Assembly: GCA_900763245.1 (NCBI GenBank)
Contig: CAAFJQ010000002.1
Span: 1 to 10,579 of the forward strand
Direction: 5' to 3'
DNA from: Bacilli bacterium
Lineage (GTDB): Bacteria; Bacillota_I; Bacilli_A; RFN20; CAG-288
Length of the DNA: 10,579 nt
A model generated the notes under the pieces. It searched no databases. It worked only from the letters and a program-made list of their open reading frames with translations, and was not told where the DNA came from. Positions 1 to 5,309 of this stretch are shown piece by piece (positions within the stretch are counted from its first letter, which is position 1; each line of letters starts with the position of its first letter). Position numbers and translations under genes: made by a program.

Positions 1-62
1 ACGTGCTTTTTCAATGATAAGTCGCCATGTTTTTTCTTCGGAATCCACACTTTTGCTCCAAA

Positions 63-93
63 AGAAAAAGCCTAGGAGCTAAAATCCTAGACT
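63..93 (-). terminator. intrinsic terminator, minus strand
   Basis: Read on the minus strand, positions 93 to 85 and 77 to 69 pair as a 9-bp stem (AGUCUAGGA with UCCUAGGCU, one G-U pair) around a 7-nt loop. It is followed by UUUUCUUUU. This is a second minus-strand terminator about 80 nt beyond the one that ends the 334-aa gene. It either catches readthrough or ends a short transcript. Confidence 0.65.
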
Positions 94-171
94 TCTGTAA
101 AATAGGTATAGTTAATCGGCTATGAAACCTTTATTTAAATGTCTAAATTTGAAAACTGAAATGATAGACAT

Positions 172-209
172 AAAAATTCCGTGCTTCACTTTATGTGAAC
201 ACGGAATTT
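172..209 (-). terminator. intrinsic terminator of the 334-aa protein gene
   Basis: AAATTCCGTG (174-183) pairs with CACGGAATTT (200-209), and an inner TTCAC/GTGAA stem (185-189 with 195-199) closes a 5-nt loop, leaving one unpaired C. On the minus strand the stem runs into a T-run (172-176). It lies only a few bases past the stop codon of the minus-strand gene ending at 213. Confidence 0.85.
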
Positions 210-212
210 CAT

Positions 213-1217
213 TTAGTCTTTTTTGCTTAAATCATCGATTGTTTTCTTATCGATAAGAGGAAGAAGAAGGCTCTTGTAATAGTTGATTCCGTCTCTGTCA
301 TCAGCATTGACGCATTCTTTGTAACAATCGAATGCTGTTGAAAGAACGTTGTCAGAGATCAGAAGTTCGATTTTCTTTTTACTTAAGTCTTTTAAGATCC
401 TCTTGTGTTCTTTTTCCCAGGTTGATTTTGTGATTGTCGTGATGCCTTTATAAGTCTTACCCTTCTTCAACAAGGTCATCAGTTCATCGGCTGTTTTGTC
501 ATCCTTTTCGAAGATGCGGTAATATTCGGCCATATACTTCAGATATCTGAGATAATCGCCTTCTCTATAAAGGTAATCTTTTGCTCTTTCGATATAAGAA
601 AGATAGGATAGACTGTTCATTCTTTCTTTTTCGATATCTGCAAGAAGAAAACATAAATCGACAGAAACAGGATCGAAATTGAAAGCATAACGGATGGATT
701 CAATCGCTTTTTCATCCTCTTTCAGGAAGAAATAGGCTTGGCCTCTTAAGGTGTATAACGATACGGCATCGATAGGTAGCATGGCGTTGTTCCCAGGGAA
801 GAAACGATTGCTGAGATCGTATTCCATTGCGGAGAAGTAAAAACGGAATGATAGGCTATCATCGCATTGAGTCGCTTTTCCGTTTTCCATGGAAGCGATG
901 ATGTCTTTCTCCAAAGGAATGGAGGCATCGACTGCTTCTTGATATCTTCCTTCGTCTACATCCTTCTTGATGGCCAATAGCTTTTTGTCATAATCAGCAC
1001 TTGCCTGTCTTTGAATGTAGGTAGTCAAAAGGCTGGCTGTCTTTTCATCAGTGCCTTTCAACAGATCATGCAGCATATCGCTGATTTTATTGATGATCTC
1101 ATCTCGATAAGGACGGTCATCGAATCTCTGAAGAGATGAAAAAAGAATTTCGATATCTTTCTTCTTGTCTCCGGTTAGTTTCTTTCTGAGATTTTCTAAA
1201 TCTTGTTCTAATGTCAT
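213..1217 (-). CDS. hypothetical TPR-like helical protein, 334 aa
   Basis: I do not recognise a named family. The protein is soluble: it has no signal peptide and no membrane segment. It is rich in Lys, Asp, Glu, Leu and Tyr and looks almost entirely alpha-helical. Residues about 152-185 fit one tetratricopeptide repeat (small residues of the LRGQAYFFL helix, then AIESIRYAFNFDP). The helices at 190-235 could be further degenerate repeats, so a protein-protein scaffold role is possible but unproven. The C-terminus is basic-acidic (KKTIDDLSKKD). The gene stands alone: the GntR gene upstream has its own terminator, and this gene has one directly after its stop. No Shine-Dalgarno sequence precedes the ATG at 1217, and a TATACT box sits six bases upstream of it, so the mRNA may be leaderless. 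The next in-frame Met is at residue 47. The reading frame is convincing; the function is unknown. Confidence 0.8.
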   Translation of the reverse strand: MTLEQDLENLRKKLTGDKKKDIEILFSSLQRFDDRPYRDEIINKISDMLHDLLKGTDEKTASLLTTYIQRQASADYDKKLLAIKKDVDEGRYQEAVDASIPLEKDIIASMENGKATQCDDSLSFRFYFSAMEYDLSNRFFPGNNAMLPIDAVSLYTLRGQAYFFLKEDEKAIESIRYAFNFDPVSVDLCFLLADIEKERMNSLSYLSYIERAKDYLYREGDYLRYLKYMAEYYRIFEKDDKTADELMTLLKKGKTYKGITTITKSTWEKEHKRILKDLSKKKIELLISDNVLSTAFDCYKECVNADDRDGINYYKSLLLPLIDKKTIDDLSKKD

Positions 1218-1229
1218 ACTATAAGTATA
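1218..1229 (-). promoter_or_regulatory. -10 box abutting the start codon (leaderless promoter candidate)
   Basis: On the minus strand TATACT (1229-1224) lies six bases before the ATG at 1217, so transcription would begin at or next to the A of the start codon. An A-run lies just upstream (minus strand). No convincing -35 box and no ribosome binding site are visible. The placement is inferred from sequence only. Confidence 0.45.
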
Positions 1230-1269
1230 GATTTTTTTGGCTTAAATTGATAGTGATATGAAAGAAGGA

Positions 1270-1300
1270 AAAAGAAAAAGCTACCGCTTTTGCGGTAGCC
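1270..1300 (-). terminator. intrinsic terminator of the GntR/RCK_C gene
   Basis: GCTACCGC (1280-1287) and GCGGTAGC (1292-1299) form a perfect 8-bp GC-rich stem with a 4-nt loop. On the minus strand the stem is followed by TTTTTCTTTTT (1279-1269). It lies about 20 nt past the stop codon of the regulator gene and separates it from the 334-aa gene. Confidence 0.9.
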
Positions 1301-1320
1301 ATTGGATTTAGAAATAGAGA

Positions 1321-1968
1321 TTATTCCTGACCCTGGTTGATGACACCATAGGTGAGGAAGGAAAGAACTCTGTCGAATGTGAGGTTGTCTTTTCCGACAA
1401 AGATGATTCTGTCTCCAGAATGGAGAACGAAATCCGGACCGACAGACTGCTTTGCGATGTTGTCGCTGCCGATGACAGCAACGATGGTTGCTTCAGTGTA
1501 GTTCCAGAAGTAGACTTCGCCGACGGTCTTGCCGTTGATCCAAGAGTTCTGAGGAACTTCGACCTGAGAGAACTTGACAGCTTCTGTTGTCTGATAGGTG
1601 AAGGAATCCTTCATATCATCGATAGCGTTGTTGATCTTGGTCTGAAGCTCTTTCTGTTCGATAAGGAGCTTTTCAAGGGTTGCATATTTGTCCTTGATCT
1701 GTGTTTCAGCTCTCCACTTGTTGGCAAATTCCTGAGCGTGAAGAACGGAATCGACATAGACACCGACGCCTCTCTTAGAAGAGACGACTTTTTCCTTTTC
1801 AAGGATATTAAGGGCTTTTCTGACTGTTTCCGGAGAAACGCCATAAGCAGCGCCTAAGATAGAACGTCCTTTCAATAAGGTTCCTTCAGGATATTCACCG
1901 GTAAGGATTTTACCGCAGACGTCCTGAGCGATTTTGATGTAACGAGGGGTAGATTTTTCTTTAGCCAT
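1321..1968 (-). CDS. GntR-family regulator with C-terminal RCK_C domain (BusR-like)
   Basis: A 215-aa DNA-binding protein. Residues about 8-75 are a GntR winged helix: YIKIAQDVCGKILTGEYPEG, recognition-helix region SPETVRKALNILEKEKVV, and wing SKRGVGVYV. Residues about 85-122 are a charged heptad-like helix, probably a coiled coil. Residues about 130-205 match RCK_C/TrkA_C (GKTVGEVYF, then ATIVAVIGSDN, then GPDFVLHSGDRIIFVG). This domain order and length are those of BusR of lactococci and streptococci, a tetrameric repressor that binds c-di-AMP through RCK_C and controls the BusAB glycine-betaine importer. By analogy this protein probably senses c-di-AMP and acts in osmotic or potassium control, but no osmolyte transporter lies in this window, so its targets are not shown. 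The start at 1968 is supported by GGAGG eight bases upstream. It is transcribed alone from its own promoter. Domain assignment is firm; the ligand is inference. Confidence 0.88.
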   Translation of the reverse strand: MAKEKSTPRYIKIAQDVCGKILTGEYPEGTLLKGRSILGAAYGVSPETVRKALNILEKEKVVSSKRGVGVYVDSVLHAQEFANKWRAETQIKDKYATLEKLLIEQKELQTKINNAIDDMKDSFTYQTTEAVKFSQVEVPQNSWINGKTVGEVYFWNYTEATIVAVIGSDNIAKQSVGPDFVLHSGDRIIFVGKDNLTFDRVLSFLTYGVINQGQE

Positions 1969-1998
1969 AATTTATTTCCTCCAAAAATTGGTACGATA

Positions 1999-2027
1999 AG
2001 TATACTAGAATTTTTACCGAAAAACAA
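1999..2027 (-). promoter_or_regulatory. sigma-A-type promoter of the GntR/RCK_C gene
   Basis: On the minus strand: -35 TTGTTT (2027-2022), 17-bp spacer, -10 TATACT (2004-1999). The -10 lies within the perfect palindrome AGTATACT (1999-2006), and the -35 lies inside the left arm of a 12-bp inverted repeat. Either could be an autoregulatory site. Confidence 0.65.
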
Positions 2028-2125
2028 CTGACAATAATAAAAACAATCATTAGCGATTTCAAAATTTTGACAAGTTGCTTATTAAATAAAAGAGGAAAAA
2101 TATTTAGAAAGCATCAGTTGTTTTT
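2020..2125. repeat. 12-bp inverted repeat spaced by 82 bp upstream of the GntR/RCK_C gene
   Basis: AAAAACAACTGA (2020-2031) is the exact reverse complement of TCAGTTGTTTTT (2114-2125). The left arm overlaps the -35 box of the regulator. A third TCAGTTG core occurs at 2190-2196. This could be paired operator half-sites for a looping tetramer, or chance in A/T-rich DNA. Confidence 0.5.
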
Positions 2126-2350
2126 TCTTGTTTATTAGGACTTTTTCGGCAAATTTTAAGAAAAATTTTCTGCTCGGTTTTTTAAAAAATCAGTTGATGT
2201 TTTGTTCGTCGATCAATATTGCAAATATTTTTGAATGCATGCAATATAAGATGTTTCTCTCTTTCAAGGCTGATTCAAAACCCGATGCCCTTTTAAAGGA
2301 TAGGATGACTGATTCATTTTGTTCTATGTCTATTCGATAGAGCGATATGT

Positions 2351-2420
2351 TTAAAATAGCGTTTATCCTGGACCACTTTTGCAAAAAAATCAAAACTGGT
2401 CCAGGATAATTGCGTTTTTA
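2351..2420. repeat. 70-bp hairpin repeat, copy 1
   Basis: The long palindrome has outer arms TTATCCTGGACCA (2363-2375) and TGGTCCAGGATAA (2397-2409), 13 bp perfect, then a C-C mismatch (2376/2396), then TTTTG/CAAAA (2377-2381 with 2391-2395), around a 9-nt A-rich loop. It matches copy 2 at 66 of 70 positions; the differences are at 2358, 2362, 2412 and 2419, all outside the hairpin core. No T-run follows, so it is not a standard terminator. The right arm ends in GATAAT (2405-2410), which could act as an outward -10 for the ATPase gene. Read inward from each side, the unit is GGACCA followed by C or G and then TTTTG, in the manner of repeated insertion-sequence ends. Confidence 0.9.
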
Positions 2421-2457
2421 TCTTGGAAAAGTTAAAATAAAGTCAGAGGACAGCTTA

Positions 2458-3693
2458 ATGGAAAATATCTATTTCAGAGAAAAATATCTTTCAAAAATAA
2501 GAGGATTTTATCATGATGCAGATTTGATCAAGGTGATTACCGGTATTCGAAGATCAGGAAAATCCTGTCTGATGCAGATGATAAAAACTGAACTGATGAA
2601 TTCTGGCATTCCAGAAAAGAATATCCTATATTTCAATTTGGATAAAAGAGAATATCGTTTTATTAAGACTGATGAACAACTGGACCAGTATATCGAGAAA
2701 ATATCCTCTGGTATTGATGGAAAGAAGTATTTGTTCATCGATGAAATACAGAATGTCAAAGGATTTGAAACAGTCATCAACGGATATCGAGAAGAGGGGG
2801 ATTATTCGATTTTCATCACAGGATCCAATTCCTATCTTCTCAGCGGTGAACTGATGACAAAACTGACAGGGCGCTATCTTACTTTCGAAGTTTTTCCTCT
2901 CACTTTTGATGAATATATCGGAATGAAGAAACATTATGGCATGGATGTTTCTTCTGATCTTGATGTTGAATTCGGTCATTACGTAATAGAAGGCGGTTTT
3001 CCTAGAACACTGTTTTATTCTTCTCTTGCTGACAAACGGAAATATGTCTCCGAGATTGTACAGGAAATCTTCGAAAAGGATATCAGAAGAAGAGTGGTCA
3101 TCAAAAAACCAGGGACTTTTCGTTTGGTCAGGGATTATCTAATCAATAATAGCGGAGCTACAACAAGCATCAGAAATATTCTCTCTGATTTGAACAAAAA
3201 CGGCTTTGCAATCAGCAAGACGACACTTTCTCGTTATCTTCAGGCACTTATCGATGCGAAGGTCCTTTATGAATGTGATAGATTCGATCTGAAATCAAAG
3301 AAAATGTTATCTGGTGAGAAGAAGTATTACCTTGCTGATTTATCTTTATCATTTGTGACCAATCCTGATAGTCGTGTCAATTATGGACAGGTACTAGAAA
3401 ACATGGCTTTTCTGTATGCTAAATCAATGGGATATCATGTCAGTATAGGAAAAGTGGGAAAGCTAGAATGTGATTTCATTCTGAAAGATCTGATGCTGAA
3501 TTATTCTTATGTGCAGGTTTGTTATTCGATTCTGCAGAATGAATCAACAGAAAACAGAGAATACCGCTCTTTGGAGATGATTCATGATAATTATCCTAAA
3601 TATGTTCTGACTATGGATAAACTGATACAAAAACGCAATGGCATAATCCATGAAAACATATTGGATTTTATGGCTAAACAAAAGAAGTTTTAA
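2458..3693 (+). CDS. AAA-family ATPase with DUF4143-type C-terminus
   Basis: A 411-aa protein of the widespread AAA_14/DUF4143 group of predicted ATP-binding proteins, whose biological role is not established. Visible parts: Walker A GIRRSGKS (29-36), Walker B YLFIDEIQNV (91-100, Asp95 and Glu96), sensor-1-like FITGSNS (119-125), an LTGRY motif (137-140, Arg139), a winged-helix-like middle (about 215-275), then ENMAFLYAKSMGYHV (314-328), LECDFIL (336-342) and YVQVCYS (351-357). The last three resemble the degenerate PD-(D/E)XK-like pattern of DUF4143. Length is normal for the family. I chose the ATG at 2458 because AGAGGA lies seven bases upstream; the in-frame TTG at 2410 has no RBS and falls inside the hairpin repeat. 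The gene is intact, stands alone, and is enclosed by two near-identical hairpin repeats, suggesting a cassette acquired or maintained by repeat-mediated events. Family assignment is firm; function is unknown. Confidence 0.9.
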   Translation: MENIYFREKYLSKIRGFYHDADLIKVITGIRRSGKSCLMQMIKTELMNSGIPEKNILYFNLDKREYRFIKTDEQLDQYIEKISSGIDGKKYLFIDEIQNVKGFETVINGYREEGDYSIFITGSNSYLLSGELMTKLTGRYLTFEVFPLTFDEYIGMKKHYGMDVSSDLDVEFGHYVIEGGFPRTLFYSSLADKRKYVSEIVQEIFEKDIRRRVVIKKPGTFRLVRDYLINNSGATTSIRNILSDLNKNGFAISKTTLSRYLQALIDAKVLYECDRFDLKSKKMLSGEKKYYLADLSLSFVTNPDSRVNYGQVLENMAFLYAKSMGYHVSIGKVGKLECDFILKDLMLNYSYVQVCYSILQNESTENREYRSLEMIHDNYPKYVLTMDKLIQKRNGIIHENILDFMAKQKKF

Positions 3694-3717
3694 TAAGATT
3701 AAGATACGATTTTAAAA

Positions 3718-3787
3718 TTAAAATGGCGCTTATCCTGGACCACTTTTGCAAAAAAATCAAAACTGGTCCAGGATAATTACGTTTTCA
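3718..3787. repeat. 70-bp hairpin repeat, copy 2
   Basis: This is the second copy of the repeat at 2351-2420, in the same orientation, offset by 1367 bp. Its arms are at 3730-3742 and 3764-3776, its inner TTTTG/CAAAA at 3744-3748 and 3758-3762, and its loop at 3749-3757. The hairpin core and loop are base-for-base identical to copy 1. It starts 24 nt after the ATPase stop codon. No T-run follows it on either strand. Confidence 0.9.
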
Positions 3788-3908
3788 AGCCGTTTCAATC
3801 ATTATGAAAACATAGGAAATCAGAATAGATTTCCAATATAAAGCGAAGTGTTTGCTGTGCAATCGGCTTTGAAAGTGAGAAAACTCCTCTTTTCAGTTGC
3901 TCTTATTG

Positions 3909-3937
3909 TTGTAAATTCTGAGAATTTAAGCGATAAT
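3909..3937 (+). promoter_or_regulatory. promoter of the 418-aa membrane protein with spacer palindrome
   Basis: -35 TTGTAA (3909-3914), 17-bp spacer, -10 GATAAT (3932-3937). The perfect palindrome AAATTCT-G-AGAATTT (3913-3927) fills most of the spacer, a position typical of a repressor operator. A second short palindrome, CGATA-ATA-TATCG (3931-3943), covers the -10. The regulator is unknown. Confidence 0.6.
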
Positions 3938-3945
3938 ATATCGTT

Positions 3946-3963
3946 GTAAAGCTCCTGCTTTAC
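3946..3963 (+). other. 5' leader stem-loop
   Basis: GTAAAGC (3946-3952) and GCTTTAC (3957-3963) form a perfect 7-bp stem with a UCCU loop. It begins within one or two bases of the transcription start predicted from the -10 at 3932-3937 and ends 11 nt before the ribosome binding site. A 5'-terminal stem of this kind may protect the mRNA end; this is inference. Confidence 0.5.
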
Positions 3964-3988
3964 ATATATTTAATAAGGAAGAAGAAAA

Positions 3989-5245
3989 ATGTTCACAGTT
4001 AAAAACATATTTAAATCTCTGTTCAGTAACCAAGCAGCCTTAGACAATCGCAAGATGAAGTGGTATGTCACTTTGATCATGTTTGTCCTTGCTGTTTTCC
4101 TGCCTTGGATTCCGACTCTGTCTTCTGGCTATCGCTCTAATGGCGGCGCTATCTTCGCTAACAAGAACAACTTTGAAGTCTCTACTGCTTTAAAGCATGT
4201 TATCGCCGAAGAGGATTATTTCAAGACCATCAAGATCAACAATAAAGATGGTGCTTATTCTCTTGATATGAGTGGCCTTGATGATGAAGCTTTCTACGGC
4301 GATTCCACAAAGGACAGCAAATATAACTGGACCAATGAATTGAATGGCACCAGCGACAAGGCTCTCTTCAAATCTTCTTATGTTGATGAAAACGGAAATG
4401 GAGCAAGCCCATATATCAAGAATCCCACTGATTTAAAGAGAGATTATTACTTTGATTCCATCGGCGCTGATGTCACAGTCACTAAGACAGAGAAGGCCAG
4501 TGATTCTGCTGGAACAACAACTACGACTACAACAGTCGAAAGAAGAGTCTATCTTGAGCTCTATATGATTCCTGGACTTTCCAGAAATGATGCTAACGCG
4601 ATCAACTATCTTACTAACTTTACTACAACTGTCATTTTGAATAAGGACCTTAATGGTGTCAATCACAACATCCCTCATTCTTATATGATCCTTCTTCAGG
4701 ACTACATGTTAGTCTACTTCTATCCCTTCACCGCAACAACAGATACAGTAGCAGCTTCTGGTTCTTATGCCGGTAAGTTAGATGAAGGCTTTGCCAAAGT
4801 CGATCTCAATGGTGCAACCACCTTATATGATTTCATGCTCAGCAAGGGTGAACTCAACATTCAGGACGGCTTTACAAAGAACTTCATCGCTTTGACTGAT
4901 GGTGCTGCCCGTGAATATACCATCTATGCAACATGGATGCAGGTTCTTACACTTACCATTGCAGGTGCTGCTTCTATTCTGATCTGCACACTCCTCATCT
5001 TCATCTTCTTCAAGAGAAAGACATCCATCTATCGCGACAGCAACTTCTTCCATGCCATCAACACTGCTGTCAACATGTCTATTACTCCTGCTTTGCTTAG
5101 TATGATTTTCGGATTCTTTACGTCCAACTATTCAATGATGGCAATCATCGGATGCAACCTTATCCGTGCTGTCTTCGTCATGAATCGTATCTGCCCGCCT
5201 CAGACGGCTGATACATCCAAACCTGTCTATCAGGCTCGTTCCTAA
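3989..5245 (+). CDS. polytopic membrane protein with large extracytoplasmic domain, 418 aa
   Basis: An integral membrane protein of unknown function. One hydrophobic segment lies near the N-terminus (about 25-44, after a Lys/Arg-containing cytoplasmic tail) and about three lie at the C-terminus (about 316-341, 362-378, 382-398). Between them is a 270-residue hydrophilic region (about 45-315), expected outside the membrane. It includes a run of Thr (176-182) in a charged linker and many Asn, Asp and Tyr residues. The order of one N-terminal helix, an external domain and a C-terminal helix cluster resembles DUF1189/YvdJ-type proteins found near maltodextrin genes, but I could not confirm this from motifs. 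The start is supported by AAGGAAG eight bases before the ATG. It is transcribed alone, between the hairpin repeat and a bidirectional terminator. The neighbouring alpha-galactosidase is convergent, so no operon link is shown. Confidence 0.82.
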   Translation: MFTVKNIFKSLFSNQAALDNRKMKWYVTLIMFVLAVFLPWIPTLSSGYRSNGGAIFANKNNFEVSTALKHVIAEEDYFKTIKINNKDGAYSLDMSGLDDEAFYGDSTKDSKYNWTNELNGTSDKALFKSSYVDENGNGASPYIKNPTDLKRDYYFDSIGADVTVTKTEKASDSAGTTTTTTTVERRVYLELYMIPGLSRNDANAINYLTNFTTTVILNKDLNGVNHNIPHSYMILLQDYMLVYFYPFTATTDTVAASGSYAGKLDEGFAKVDLNGATTLYDFMLSKGELNIQDGFTKNFIALTDGAAREYTIYATWMQVLTLTIAGAASILICTLLIFIFFKRKTSIYRDSNFFHAINTAVNMSITPALLSMIFGFFTSNYSMMAIIGCNLIRAVFVMNRICPPQTADTSKPVYQARS

Positions 5246-5254
5246 TTTAAAATC

Positions 5255-5302
5255 AAAAGGCTGCCGATCATTCACAAGCGAATGATATTGAGCAGCCTTT
5301 TT
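5255..5302. terminator. bidirectional intrinsic terminator between convergent genes
   Basis: AAAAGGCTGC (5255-5264) pairs with GCAGCCTTTT (5292-5301), and inside it ATCATTC (5267-5273) pairs with GAATGAT (5280-5286). The plus strand has a T-run (5298-5302) and the minus strand has the A-run complement (5258-5255). It serves the membrane protein gene ending at 5245 and the alpha-galactosidase gene ending at 5310. Confidence 0.9.
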
Positions 5303-5309
5303 CAATTTC

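Larger units (their letters stand above)
1969..2457. other. 489-nt intergenic region without a convincing gene
   Basis: It holds the GntR/RCK_C promoter, a widely spaced inverted repeat (2020-2031 with 2114-2125), a small hairpin (ATATTGCA at 2216-2223 with TGCAATAT at 2240-2247) and the first copy of the 70-bp hairpin repeat (2351-2420). The only sizeable reading frames start at weak codons and have AT-driven composition with no RBS, so no gene is called. It is visibly richer in A+T runs than the flanking genes. Confidence 0.7.

Noticed and set aside
1..58. Partial minus-strand gene at the left edge
   Set aside because: Two minus-strand frames stay open to the edge, and one could start at a GTG after GGAG, but fewer than 20 codons are visible and neither matches anything I recognise.
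1420..1857. 145-codon frame antisense to the GntR/RCK_C gene
   Set aside because: It is a mirror of a well-supported gene, with no RBS and no recognisable domain. Similar frames opposite the alpha-galactosidase were rejected for the same reason.
2128..2393. Two overlapping 67-70 codon frames on opposite strands upstream of the ATPase
   Set aside because: The plus-strand frame uses a TTG start without an RBS, the minus-strand frame begins within the hairpin repeat, and both have AT-driven composition.
2363..2409. Hairpin repeats as intrinsic terminators
   Set aside because: Neither copy is followed by a T-run on either strand, and copy 1 lies upstream of a gene with no gene ending into it.
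2410..2457. TTG start adding 16 residues to the ATPase
   Set aside because: The codon lies in the hairpin repeat with no RBS, while the ATG at 2458 has AGAGGA at good spacing and begins in the conserved part.
3840..3880. A second cre-like sequence upstream of the membrane protein
   Set aside because: The best alignment breaks at least four fixed positions of the consensus.
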